Both the position numbers and the translations under genes were made by a program. A stretch of 64,000 nt of DNA. It comes from Stratiolaelaps scimitus (Eukaryota; Arthropoda; Arachnida; Mesostigmata; Laelapidae). Positions within the stretch are counted from its first letter, which is position 1, and the number at the start of each line of letters is the position of its first letter. Shown in pieces: positions 12,856 to 27,000 of the stretch. The stretch spans positions 17,845,001 to 17,909,000 of the forward strand of contig JABWDB010000005.1 in assembly GCA_019614645.1 (NCBI GenBank), in the 5' to 3' direction. The notes below the pieces were generated by a model. The model had not been told where the DNA came from. It searched no databases and saw nothing but the letters and a program-made list of their open reading frames with translations.

Positions 12856-13180
12856 CGAGCTATCAAGTAAGCAACGAAAGCAACGACCGAACGAACGAAT
12901 ACTACCAACAGCAATCTAATAACGCCAAGCGGAAATAGACACACAGAGAGGGCAAACGCAACGTCCAAAGGAAAAACATGAGCGAGCACTGATTGTCGCC
13001 GCTCTGGCAACGATTTGCCGACGAATCGCAGCGTAGAACATATCACTTCATGCGATCTATGCGTCCGGACCGATGGCGGGTCTGCATCAGGTGAATGTGT
13101 GGCTGTGTCGCTGTCCGTCTGTTTGTATAGGCTTTCTCCTCCTCTTCACTTCTTTCCTCCCGTGATTAACGCGCTATATC

Positions 13181-13226
<46 letters not shown>

Positions 13227-16200
13227 GAAGAAAAAGAAAGATGAAGAACTCGTAGTGCCCCTCTTCACCAGGGCTGTGACCGCCAAGAAGAGATTTGCGT
13301 ATTCTCAGCGCAGGCTTATACAATGTATTTGCGTGGCTTTCGACCTATGAGGACGATTCAATAGGCGTTCTTACATGAAACTCGTTACCGGGCGTCGTCA
13401 GAGAAAGCCGCATTGGCATTGACATGCCCATACGACTTTCTTGAACACTGCCGAACAAATGCTATAATACTTTGGATCTAATAGAGGTCGTTGTCGTAGT
13501 ATTTAGCTGATCAGGCCTACCCAATATTCGGAATAGGATATATGTATATGAGAAAGAATTCTACTTTCCTGTTAGCGGAAGGAAGTATTTCAGCCGGTCG
13601 GTGGGATACCACTCGGGGCAATTTGCACAAACTCGGATAGAGAGATGAGAGACAATGATAAGATTAATTTTTATTGCTTTGAGAGAGAATTGTTGAGTTC
13701 GTGGATGATAGAGACAAAGACACACAAGGAAGAGAAACAATGAGAGCGGCAATTGTACGATACGCGCTCTTCTGTGGTTTGCTTTTGTTGGCTCGACGGC
13801 TCGTAGATCTCCCTTTTTGTTTTGGTGCAATTTTGAGCCAGCATCTATTGGATAATCTAAAGGCTCAGGGTGAGATGTCACGTAAGGCATATCGTTCCAA
13901 ATTGTCCCATGACCAATTATAATTTGTTGAGCCATTCGGCTCGAGAACTGGTCCATTGTTCTCAGTCGACTCTGGCCGGTGTTTTGCTGAACCAGCCTTA
14001 GATACAATTGACTTCTAGCTCAAGATCCTTGAGGCAAGCAGCAATGAAGGACTAAGCAAAACATGCGAATTCAAGTTCTATTTATATATAATAGTTCAGC
14101 ATTGGAAGGTCAGGGTCGAGACTCCTCGAGGGGGACTGCTCACATAGTGAAGTTGCGCTATCTCTTTTCAAATTATTATTTTTATTGATGGTTTCTAGAC
14201 GATGATGGTAGACTTCCAGCTGCTCCACATACATATGCAAATAACTAATTAAGTAACAAGGCAGGTTCCTAACCGAGAATATTTCTACGTGTGCGTTTCC
14301 CGTTCGCCTTGGGTGTGCTCCATCCCCTGAAGCATTAAATTGCCCCAGTTGGATGCCCCTTCAAATCCAAGGACTATCTCCCATACAATAAACAAACAAG
14401 CTCGTGCTTTCTCGCCACTGTCGAGTGCTTTTCAGTTTTTCATCTGGTTGTCAACAATAACCTACTGCGATTCGTTTGAGCCTACGCTGAACCTGCACAA
14501 CAGCATTTGGCGGCTAGCTAGATGAACATTCGAGGACGATTGCAGCCGCCGTCCCCGAACCCGAGGGGGAACTGGCGGAAATAGGTGAACAAGATGGGAT
14601 AGAATCGTGGCGTCACTAGGAACACCAGACGCACGGGCGTCACCCATTCATTCGTTTGGTCGTCGCAAAGCGTAGCTGTTAGACAGCTCACAGTATGTCG
14701 GCCCACAGCATGTGGTTCTATGGGATGAGAAATCCATTTGGTTAGTACGGGTGGACGGCTGTGGCTGCGGCTGCCGAACTTCTCGCGACAGGGCCGACTC
14801 GATATGGCTCTGGCTCTTCTGGGTTGTCCAGCTGTCGTTTACTGTGGCCGCTTCGTCGTTCTCTAAATTGCACTAATAGTTAGTGGGGCTATGTGTCTTC
14901 CGAACGCTTCGATGCACCAGCAGCAACAGCAGCAGCAGCACGAGTGGAAACGGCACAAGAGCAGCTAGGCCGGTTGGTGCCCAGCAGTCACAGCGCAGAC
15001 GTGATGGTATAGCAGTGCTGTCGTGTTAGCTGTGGTAGACTATTCCGAAACATTCAGTGAGTCAGTCGACGGGACCTGGCCACTGCAGCCTGGCTAACCT
15101 GCACCGATGGCCCCCGTTCGAATAGAAAAAGGACCATAGTCGGGGCCGTAGACTTCCATCGCGCCGCTTAGACCCCGATCAGGCCTAAAGGACTTGTGGC
15201 GGTTTCCCGAAATCGCCTGGCCAAGGTTCAAATCGCCCGGGTGAGAAACACGTTCGGTCAAAAGTGAGCTCATAAATTTGGAGCCACGTACGCCGAGGAA
15301 CATCTGCCTATTAGAGCTCTGCCCGTCTAAACTCGTGGTGTATCGTGATGATTGGCCTCGCACGTCTGTATGTACTATACAACGAGAACGGGTGTTTGAG
15401 AACACCGCGTACATGCGGCTGATGGCATGGCGAGGGTTAGCTCCTGGTTGAGCAGTGGTCATGGTCATGTCGGATGTCGTTGCTGTTGTTGTTGTTGTTG
15501 CTACTGCTGCTGTTTCTATCACAGCCACTCTTCGTGCTGCATCTGTCTCGACTTTCACAGATAGGACGAACAAAGCTGTTCTTCCCACCGACGGCCTTCG
15601 GTGTGCGAACACCAGGACCAACTAGGCAGGCCTTCAGGCGACTCTGGAGAGGAAGGATAGAACAGTGAAGAAAAGCCCAACTGCGTAAGAACTGGAGGAG
15701 CTCAACCAGCAATAGCAGCCACCGATAGAAATCAGCGTGGAGGGCAGACATTGCTTGTACCAACGACCGCTTCTCTCAAAGAAGCGTCACAAAGAAGCAG
15801 CACCAGCATAAACAGCCAAGATGAGCTGTATCGCGAGGTCAGCTACCCCCCCTTCCCCCTTACTTTTCGCCTTACCAAACCCTACGAAAGTGCAATAGGT
15901 AAATGACAGACGTAAGGGCGAGGTAGCAACGGGTGAGATCGCAACCTGCGGCTGCTGCTGCTGTCGCTGCCGCCGCTGAACTGAGAACGCTATTCAGAGG
16001 GGCAAATGAACAAGGAACGCTTGGAGAATTAGCCAGTGCCGGCGCCCAACGAAACAGCCGAGTGCGTTGTTGATTTGCTTACAGTAGGTATAATAATATC
16101 GTAATGAGATAATGGATTTAGAGCCAACAAGCCTTTATGGTTCACCATTGGCAAACGCTGGACAAGGCGAAGCACAGTGGCGACGCGATTGAGCTCGTGT

Positions 16201-17441
16201 GAAGACAATACGTTGGTCGTAATGCAGTTGATTTCATTAACCTAAAATTATCTGTTTGGTATACTTACACTTCTTGCCGTCTTTGCTGCCGACTAGCTGC
16301 TAGACTGTTTGTAGAATTCATGTTACGGGTGTTTTGAGGTCTCGAACATGCTGCGGCGCGAACGAACGAATTTAATGAACTACACAAGACTGTCGAAACC
16401 GGCGAAATCTTAATGTTCAAGTAAAAAATACACGGGTGCTATAATGAATTCAATAGGCCAACAATTTGAGGGGTGGCGACTGCTGCTATAAGCCTCGTTC
16501 TGTCGCAATCGCGTCGAAGCATATTTCTGAAGGAGCTATGAATCGGGGAATTACAACTGGATTCCCCTACCGGATGAAGTGAAAAGGATTGTTGATTTAA
16601 GCGGACTGAATAAACGATGAGTTCTTCGTCATGTTCAAATTCATCAGAAGAACGCAGTGAAGTGTCTTCACTACTCAATAGTGCATCGTGTTAGCAATAT
16701 TGCTGGGGCAGCCTTTTCTTCACTCGGTGAAGATGGCAAAAAAAGAATCGGACGGACGTGGGCCTCTGCTGAAGAACACTGCGCATCGTCCCTCTGTTAC
16801 TCGCAATCAAAGAGACGACCACGCTACTGTTCAATACCTCCATTTCTGACGTTGATTTCGTGATGTAGCCTACTTCATTTGTGGTGCATCACGGGTCACA
16901 GTAGTCAGCCTGTGTTTCGTCGAATTAAATAAGTAATGAATATACGTTGGGTTCTATTTTGCTCGAGTCATATTATTAACTGATCGGACGGTCTGAAAAG
17001 TGGCGTTTTATGCAAGTTTTATGCCTGGTCACTAAACATTGCTTTTTTATTCTGTTTTCTTGAACCTATTATAATAATGATGATGGTAAAACAAAGCGAC
17101 GATTCACCCGTAACTGTGTCAATAAATCGCCGGTTAAGGATTTCGCGTCACGTTTATGTGTGAATATGTCCTTTGTTGGTGTAGTCTTCAGCCTCCATCC
17201 TATATGTACGATGATTTTTGTCCTCGGGAAACTCATCTTTAACAGCAGCCGGCATGCCCTATGACAGAAGCCGGTTAAGTAATAGAAGCATTGTAGCAAA
17301 ATACACAGTTGGCTTAGTAGTTTCTCTCTCTCTCTTTATCTCTCGTTCAATCACTTTGGCTCTCTACCAGCCGACGCCGTGAACCCGCCTCCCCCTCCTC
17401 CTCCTTCTCGACTATTTCGAGTATTCGGTCTGTGGAAATGA

Positions 17442-18058
17442 GTGTGTCAGCAACATCCCACACTTGTTGTCTTGTTGTTCCGGTGGTTGTTGTTGTCGCT
17501 GTCGTTTGCTTTCGACGATGTGCTTAGTCAAATTTCACTGTGGGCGCATCAATGTCTATGGCACCGTTGGATGGACTCACCGAAATCTCTTGCCAACGTC
17601 ATTGGCCTGGCCCGCACCGAACTAGAACCTCTCGCAGGGCTAACTGGCATAGCAATGCTGGCTGCCACCGGGCTTGTCAGCAACGAATCAACATTGATGG
17701 ACCATCATCTGACGAGATTGCCGCATAGCGGTTGGTTCACAGCTTTGGTGGGTGGTGGTGGCGGCGGCGGAGAAACGGACGCAACATGGGAAGGCACCGC
17801 ACATCGCCCTGAAGCGGAGGCAAGCGTTGAAGCAATCGATACTGTTTTTGCTACGTATATGAACAAGCCGGAAATATAACAAATGCACTGGTCAAATGTC
17901 CAGAGTAAAGTCCAAGGGCTGCGCTTACACCAGCAGTCGACTGTGCTAATAGACTTCGTCGTCACTGAGCTAGATGGAGTAGCCTCAGCTCGGCCTGCTG
18001 TGCTGTTGGGACGAGTCATCGCAAAGCCGCTTCGTATATCCACCATGCTCAACATGTA
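17442..18058 (+). CDS. Hypothetical: two consecutive frames in one register split by a single stop
   Basis: A 145-codon frame (17442-17879) reading SPKSLANVIGLARTELEPLA and onward ends in TAA. The same register reopens at once as MHWSNVQSKVQGLRLHQQ and runs to TAA at 18058. A run of seven glycines (GGT/GGC) sits in the middle. It could be a decayed reading frame or chance in GC-rich DNA. No family is recognised. Confidence 0.15.
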
Positions 18059-21000
18059 ACATGTGCCATTATACATATAGCTACTTCTCTCCAAATCGTC
18101 GATGAACAATGATCAACTGCGAAGGTCTACCTAGAATATAAAAGTGTGCTACATAGACACGTGGAAACAAAACCAAATGATGGACTAGTGAAACAATGAA
18201 AGCAACAAATAGCAACTCAGTTTCTATCATGGTCACTAGATTCGAGGGCTAAGTGGCCGCGAGCTGAATCAGATCAGGTTCGTCGTCAGCATCCATTCGT
18301 CAACGTACTCTGCACGCCCCAGTGCACTCCTGTGCATTGTGGTCACCCATGCCACATTGATAACAATAATAAATTACTATTACTATTATTATAATACACT
18401 TCTCTCCGTGTCTCCGTGCATCCGAAGGTACGCGACCCCGCGAAGTTGTCGTTCTCTGGTAAACAGCTGCAATGACAGCCGTCGTTGTGAGACACTGTCC
18501 AAACGATGCTTTTTTTTATCAAGCGCGCGCGCGCGCGAGCTCGCAGAGAGACCAAACAACAAAACGGAAAAGCAACACAATCTATCGGCAGTTGCCCGTC
18601 AGAGCCAGTCAGACCAGCGACAGACAACGAGAGCGACCGCTTGCGATCAGTGTCGGATCATGCGCCGTTAGGGCAGTCGCGCGCACGGTCGAGGAAGACG
18701 CCTCGTCGCGTTTCAACCCAACTCTGATAATCAGCATTTTCCAAGCGAATGCCTCCTTTTCTATTGTAGTGCATCGCAGTTGCTACAAAATTTCTATTTG
18801 GCGATTCGGCCAAAAGTACTTGAAGAAGAGTCCAGTGAACTGGCCGTGTCAGCGGTGAGAAGTAACAACGCTAGAGGGGGACGGGGGGATAGGGACCCTT
18901 CAGTCTGCATATTGCAATGATTGTCTCATTCTTAGTGGCCCATTGTTGGACCGTAGGGGCTGGCCGGCAGAGAATCACGAATCGAATACAAGTTGTAATA
19001 GTACAACAGAGAGGCAGTGCTGTTGTTATGCCATAGCTTTCGGGTGGCGCTGTTCAACGGGACCTCGCATGAGTACAACGTAACAGTACGCGTGCATTCA
19101 TTCGCCGCCGCCGCCGCCTGACGGGACAGAGAGAATTGTCGGGAAAATCAGTGGTCGAGTCTCTGACTAGACATCATTATTTTGCTTTCTGTCACCTATT
19201 TATCGACGAAATTAAGAGGGCCTCATTAGTGAGGCCTGGACAACGCCTCGAGGCCCTGCCGCCGGTTCATGTTTCTCAGAATACAGTTATTATGTGACCG
19301 ATCCCTAGGGGTTGCTGTGTCAGATTCAAGCGCACTTCTTTAGGCAAGACATTTATATATTTGATAAGAATTTGATTTTCTGACGTTTTGCTTTGCTCGC
19401 TCAGAGAAATTAGACCAAAATGGAGTGGTAACCAGATCGTCAATATATAACTCAAGAAATTACCTTTTAATTTTCCAAAAAATAAATTTTTGGAATAATT
19501 TAGTATTTTTTAATGAAACAAATAACTCATTTGAAAAGCTGGGCTGGTACGCAGCCTAAATCATAAGTTAGGTGTCTTTCATTAGAAAGTACGCCTTAGA
19601 AATTAAAATATTAAGTAAAAAATCATTCGTCAGCGATTTCGAATTTATGATCCACAATACACGTTCCTTGTCCACTAGAGCCACTAGACGAATAACAATA
19701 AAGCATATAACAACAGCACAAATACTACTATCTAGAGTGGTCGGTCTCACACGGCACCAATCATAGCAGTGTACTGATGCTGGCACCGGCGTGAGGTCTT
19801 TTCCCACTGACAGAGCTACCCGGCCCCATGACTAGGTAGCGTGGTGAGGAAAGCTAAGATTTGTTCCTATGATGCGCGATGATAAAGAAGACAAAATCGG
19901 CACCAACCGCAGCAGCAGCAGCAGTTGATGGCGGTTGTGGTGGTGCTACCACTGCGACAATGCTGACGGTGATGATCGGTTAGTTTCTTTCCGTAGTACG
20001 AGCGCTGTTTGAGTGAGGCCGTTAGTGAGTTAGGTTGCTCTGGTGAGTAGGGCCATTGTATGTGATGACGGCTGACGATGGTCTGTGCCGCCGGCCGACG
20101 ACGACTGCTCAGTGTCTGTCTGTTGTTCTCGTGTCGTGTCACGTGGCCATCAATCGGCGGCCCTCAATCATCACCGGGTAGATAATGGTATAGCACAGTA
20201 TTGCCACTGACTACTGCAATATCATTGCGTTATGGTGCGCGCGTATCCTGGCGCAACCTGGATGCATCGACCACCGTCAACTGTCGACTATCCCGGCTCT
20301 CTTCAGTCGTTTGCTACCTGCATGAAGCTGGGAAACCCAATAGCCAGGAGAACAAGCGAACAAACCCTAGAGGAGAGCGATCAGACCCTGAGAGAGGAGG
20401 CGAACAGGTTACTCCGACATAGAAACACACACACACACGCACATTCATACATATACATGCACATATAGACAGGCTGAGAAACGAACACTCCGTGCACAGC
20501 AATGGTAGTGTAGCTGTGCTAACATAACGCAACAACACTCTCAGCGAAGAAAGCAGTAAGAAGGACGAAGCCGGTACCGCTACCGGCCAGCGCGAAAACC
20601 AACGACCTGCTGATAGTGCTGCTGTTGCGAGAGGACTGTTGCTGGTCTCTCGCCGCCGCCGCTGCCGCCGCCGCCGAGTGAGTGCATGCTGTTCTGGGCC
20701 GGAAGCCCGGAGTGTGTCCGCCCGGCGCCCGGACGCGACTCCGAGACCAGTCGTAGTGTAGAGAGCACCCAAAGAGGTGGCTGATGGTGGTGGTGGAAAC
20801 TCGTTGTCGTCGTCGTCGTCGTCGACCAACCATCGCAGGCCAACCGACTAACAGCGGGGTCGTAACAGACGTGGCGAACAGCGGAGCAGCTGGCCGAGCC
20901 ACGTACCTGCCGGCGGCGGACTCGCAGCACTCCGGGGCCAGAGGCACACTCTGCTGGCCCAGCCATAGGGCGCAACAGCAGTTGGGTACATTGCGTTGAG

Positions 21001-24000
21001 CCACAGGAGCCTTCGACAGCCAGCAGGCAGAACCTCGGAAGGCCAATAGAAATCGCAGCATCAGCCACAGACGAGCTCTGGAAGATAGGCCCTGAGATTC
21101 TCGAGTTCTAGCCTAATTCGACGAACGAGTTAACGTCGAACAGGAACCTAGATAGGCTGATTCGGACTTGCTGTCGGGGTGGTCGGCCACCGACCAAACT
21201 GCTGCGGTTCAAGATGTGAGATCCAAGAGAAAATTGGCGAACGTCGTGTGATCATTACGTGGATTAGGTGCCGGAGTCGGGCCACGATACGACGCGCTGG
21301 AGCGAAGAGTGGATTGTGTTGATGTTAGACAGTGCTACCACTACCATCACTGCAGTGGCGCTCGCTATTTCTGAGGTGTCCTTCAAGGAGCCGAGAACAA
21401 CTGTGCTCCAAGAAGATCCCGAATCGTCAGGATGTCCACTTCGGCCACGGTGACGCTTACCCTCAAGAGTAAGCCGAAGATCCAACCTCTACAAACTGCA
21501 CCGAGGTGGGTTCTCTTTATCGAGAGAGAGAGAAACTAGATACAACCGTTTTCGTTAACACTCAACTGTGAGAAATGTTACAGATTAGTTAACCAGCTCT
21601 ATGTCACTATTTATATTGTGAAGCAATAATACGGTACATATTGTACAATATTTCGTTGTGGATTTGCCGCGACATCGTTCTCTCATGCCCGCATTAATGT
21701 ACACCTCGGCAGAGCAGTTCATTCGGTTAGTTCACAAACGACCATTAATAATATAATAGCTGCAGCCTCGTTATGCACGATACTGGTCTATCGGCCGGAA
21801 GTTTTGTCATACAGGGCGCGGGTTCTATTGTTTCTGCTCATAATACCCTCAGTTACATGATCTGTTTCGACAATTCTCGTAATGACTCGTCTATGAGGAC
21901 AATTCGAATGTACATTCGTCTCCTCGACGACACCGTCATCATCCTCATTTGGTAGACATAAAATGGGACCGATAGTGTTTTAAGGAAACGTTCGAGCAAA
22001 AAGTGAAAATTCACATGAGCATCCTCGACAACGAATGCTGATGAATCAAATCTCGGTGACTGAATTCTCCGCCTTTGCTATTCGTAGTTGCGGATGCTTC
22101 TGCCGGGCCCGTTCATGTAATGGTTACTAAAGTAGCAATAATGCTGGTCGTAGTCGTAGGTGGACGAATTCTCGTTCTAACCACGAGCCGTGCCTACCGA
22201 GGATGCCAGCCAACCAACCAACCTAGTGCCCGGCTCAACCCAACATTACAATGCTTGTTAACTCAATACGGTAGGCAACGACGAACTAAGCACCATCTAG
22301 CAGCAGACGTCGACAACTATAACCAACACTGTTTGGTACCATATGGTGTGCTCATGCGCACACACACACACACGTATATATATATATATATATCTAGAAA
22401 TCGTTGTCACCAGCGGAGGTCGCTGGCGTTGTTGAGCAGGGCCGTGGCTAGCTTCAACAGGGTTAAGAAAGCTGCGAAGGGCCGGCTCTGTTCTCGGGCA
22501 AGCAGAGCGCAGCCGGCGCCAGTCAGGCTCCCTCTGGCGGTGCCTTAGTGGTTTGCGCTCGTGTCAGGACAGAGAGTGGTCTTGGTCTGCCTATCGTCGC
22601 GTCGTTCACTAACCGAAAGGCTTGCTTTGGCGGCCTGAGTGTGGGTTAGCGGATGCATGGTCTGTCGAGTGCCGGCGACTCGTGGGCAATCGGCCTTAGG
22701 CCAACACAACATGATCTCGTCTTTGGTAGAGACTGTCTGTGGTGAGAGCTGTGTTCGTGTGTGCTTCTCCACCAACGGAGTGTTCTGCTGAGGTCGCTGC
22801 TGCTACTAGAACGTCCGCGCGGGTCTCCGCTCTTCGTTGCAAATCTGGGGACCACTACAAACCTGAATATAAGACTGCTTCTCGAATTTGGAATATTTCT
22901 GGAGCATTTCTCGAGCCGTCGTCCTATTTCGTGTTGGGATGATTGAGGATAAATATTGATGGCGGCAATGAATGAAGGGCGAGCACCACTTACGACCAAG
23001 GGATATGGTCCAGCTAGGCCAAATAGCTCAAGCTACAGTATATTGATTATGTTAGTACAACGTACGCTCGTATCTCAAAAAAAAAACATATTGTTTCAAG
23101 ATTCTGCTGGTTTCTCCGTTGTGTGTCAGCAGCGTTTTCACCAACTAATGTTTCTATAGTGACGTAATACTAGTTAGGTAATCAGAGGTTTAAACTGTTA
23201 CTAAAAACGTGGTGTTCAGATGGGCTGAATTGGAAATTTCTCCAAAGCTTTGCGCAAGGGTGATATGTGCATTCGTGTTTATACTCACATGCGAATATGC
23301 ATATAAATATGATCAACAAGAGCTCGTAAATGATTGGCTACGTGGTTCGGGCACTTTGTCGAGCCAGTTGTTCAAACCAATACGAACAGTTAAACTGTAG
23401 ACCTAGTTTACGCACGTTCACGGCCCAGCATCTGCTTTGGCTTCTCTCGACGGCCAATGATCGAGACAATGCCAACAGCAGATTCCGAAGTATGTCAGCT
23501 TCAGGAATTGCACAAATCACCAGGAATTGCGATTTCAATTCCAGTACAGAGAAGTCGATTTCTCTCGCTCTACGAAAATTGCATGCGTTTTCCAATGGCT
23601 GATTGATTTTCATGCATTTTATGGTTGAGTCGACGTGGCAACGATTTGCTCATATCATACCATGACGATATTGGAAGGCGATAAAGGAAGGGCATAATTT
23701 CACACAAGGGGAATATTATTCTAATCGAACAATCACAGACGTCTAGCCTTCGTATAGCCTTTGCCTTTTGAGATGGCGCCTAGGTGTCTAGGTAAAAGTA
23801 GAAGTAGAATGTATCAAATGGGTCTCTCTGATGAGGATGAGGGGGGGGGGGGTTATAGATCGGGACCGACTTAACAGTCGGAAATGAATGCGTGACAGCC
23901 CACGACCACCGAGATACAATGACAGTCCACTGTGTACGAAAGTGCATGAACGAGCTAGAATATGCGTTAACTTTCGTTTCAAAACTCGACTGCGAGACGT

Positions 24001-27000
24001 TCAGACGTTTGCGCTGTAGACAGGACGGAGATAATGGGTAAATCTTCCATCATAATCACTGGCGGTAAGAAGCAACACGTGTGTATAGTAGTTGTAATGT
24101 GCAACACCTCGAAGGATCTCGAAGGGAATCATTGCTTCTTGATCTAATCGTCTGTTATTTTTTTATCAAGCCCGCACAGTGGTGCGCACGATCGTAGCTT
24201 TGCAGGATGAGCCTTTTGAAAGCGATTTTTCACAGGCAACTCCAGATTCTTCAACTGTCGACGAGTTAGCGATGAAAACTCGAAGGATCTTTGGGGCCGA
24301 AAGAATTGACACTGTCCTCCAAGATCAAATAGCATCGAAATAGCGGGGAATAATAATCGATCAATATGCGACACCATAGTCAAAGAGAGGTAGGCCTCTA
24401 TAATAACACTGACTGCTCGTGCGGCACCTGCCGACGTTGCCACCACAAATAGCGAAAATGCCCAATGTAACTAACTAACTAACGAGCAAAACTTAACACG
24501 CATCCATTATACCGACCTATTTTGCTAGCCCGTTTCTAAGATACATCTCACTCTTTTTTTTTTGTCACCAAGCCATGACATGTAGCACATGATTGATCCC
24601 AAAAATAGGGACGACGCACCCTTCCAACAAGGCGAAGAAAAACTGGCTACAACAACGCCTTTCGAAAGCATGTGATCGCGAAAAGGCCAGAAACTCCTCA
24701 AAACCCTCCTCAAGACCCCTGGCTTATTCATCTATATTGGTTGAGAATATGGACGCCACTGCTTCAAGTATCGCCGCACAAACTGCGATGTTTGCTTCGT
24801 TGGTTCTGTATCGAAATCGGGATTTCTTTGGTTGCTCCGAGCAGCGCGAAGCTGGATAAAAAAAATCACAGGCAACCCTGAGAACATCAGGTGGCGTGCT
24901 CGTAACGGTGTATGCGTCTGCGGGTGTCGTCAACGATTGATGATCAATGATGTTCATTACATATATGTATATATATATATATATATATGGTCGCAGCGTT
25001 GGAACTGAACTGTTTGTGCGAACATAACAGGCAAATGTCTTCTGGCATTGTGGTCAGATGCCGGCTCTTTGGCAGACAAGAGCATATGATTGAGGGCGGC
25101 AGAAAACTGGATTCAGAGACACGATTTACGGTATACAGCCCTCTATTTTCAGCAAGATGATTCAGCACTGTTGCTGGTGCGACCCTTGATGCGTTTGTCA
25201 CGCCACACTCGACACGCAACAACGGCCTCCATATTCTCAAAGGAAAATGAAATGGAAGATATAAAGGACATAAATATCTCCGCTTGAATCGTAACCCATT
25301 CATTATAGCGTGTGCGTAGTCTATTGTAGCACAAATGATTTGAACAGCTGTTTGAATACACGATATTTCCACATCACAATGTCTGATTGGTAATGTTGCA
25401 GCGGTCTTAGGAGAGTCGGTGAGCCGCTAGAGAGAGAGACAGAGTTAGCGTTTGGCGGTGGTAGCGTTTGAGAGCAGACACTCCGGGGAAGAGGCGGGTC
25501 ATGACTCTTTCGACGGGTGAAGCCGTTGTCACACATATACACACACACAAGGATTCATTGACGTTAGAGTGAGAATGTAATCAAGAAATTCTCACCGCCC
25601 CTAAGCAGCTCACTCTCGATGATCAATTATGATCGCGTATCCATTATATTATATTATATTGAGCAATTGGATCGAGGTGAATGATATGCTATAGAATAAG
25701 TTATACTGTGTATGTATATGCATTTGCTAAATTCACTATCTAAGCACCAATAACGACAGCAGTACGACATGCTCTTTTAAACGTATATATATATATATAT
25801 ATATTCTGTATATATGAGGTTTTGCAACAATTCAGACGATACACATCAACGAGACAAATCACCTGCTCAATCATTTGATATTTGTAAACAAAAGAACATA
25901 ATAATATACAAAACGAACATGATAAAATATTAGTGCCAGTCTTGTTAATGAGACAACCGGCTGGCCCATTAAATTCGTAATTTCGTGCGAAATAAACATA
26001 GCAACCGTAGCATGCGGTGTTACCCGGGCAAACTTTTTACACGGTTATGTCGCTACGAAATCGTTTGCTATGCCTTGAGAAACATACCCTCTTCGTCGCT
26101 GGATCTGAGACCTCGGTAGAGAACAAGCATTATGTCAAAATAAAACTCGATGATACAACCATCACTAGTGGCACATTAAATAAGTCACCCTCAAAACCTT
26201 TTGGTGTAGAAGGCAATCAACGATTACGGTGCTATCACATGGGAGGAAGGTACCTCAACATACGATGAGGGCAGCAATATATTTGACTTGACAAGTGCGA
26301 CCTTAAACGCCCATCGCCGCCCTGTGCGGTATTTCGAAAGATGACCATGATGCATCGTGGGTCAGACCCAGGCTAGCTGAGGACCGTTATCGGATCTCAG
26401 CAATCATCTAGAAGAAAGTTGAAAGCCGCAGCTGTCATAGCGATGCCTAACGAGGCCAGTTGTTGGCGACTCGATATTTATTAGTAGTATATTGTCCGAG
26501 CAGATAGTTGAAATATGGATGATCGCTAAATGTCGTGTCCGATACTACACATATATTAGATTAGCGATTGATCCTTGGTACCCCCCCCCCCCCCCCGGGT
26601 TAAAGTCAGCGATTTGCCGTCCTACCTGGGAAATGTGTAATGACTACTTACTTGAGCTGCTTAGATAATGCATATGCCGCGGGATTTGTCACTTCGAATG
26701 TAGTAAACGGCGGTTTAAACTCTGCATCCTATTTGGACAAACGCGTTAGAATATGATGCGAAGAATAAGGAAACATTAGGAACAGCTCGTGCGTTTACCC
26801 TAAACGATGAAGCTTCTGTACTTTTGCCCAACTCGTGTTTATCTAAAACCTTGTGATATTACATTAAGACACATGTGTCCAAAGGCTCGTTTACTGACAC
26901 CAGATTTCGGCGTCATCATTTTACAAATGTTGTGTGAATTCGAGTGGCTATAATTTAGGTGCAACACGATGAACAGCGTCAAGTTAGTTAAGCCGGCACT

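Noticed and set aside
12528..13046. A 172-codon minus frame
   Set aside because: It ends in a Ser run encoded by an AGA/GAA repeat, has no recognisable domain, and overlaps open + frames of equal quality.
20314..21068. Several overlapping frames of 160-180 codons on the minus strand in GC-rich DNA
   Set aside because: Multiple frames are open at once and are dominated by triplet repeats, which is expected from GC-rich composition rather than coding.
24144..24446. A 100-codon minus frame with an IDRLLFP stretch resembling TM4 of a ligand-gated ion channel
   Set aside because: Only a few residues match, no other channel segment is nearby, and the C-terminal length does not fit.
26581..26596. 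A run of 16 C bases
   Set aside because: It is a homopolymer without context; possibly a sequencing-sensitive site, not a feature.
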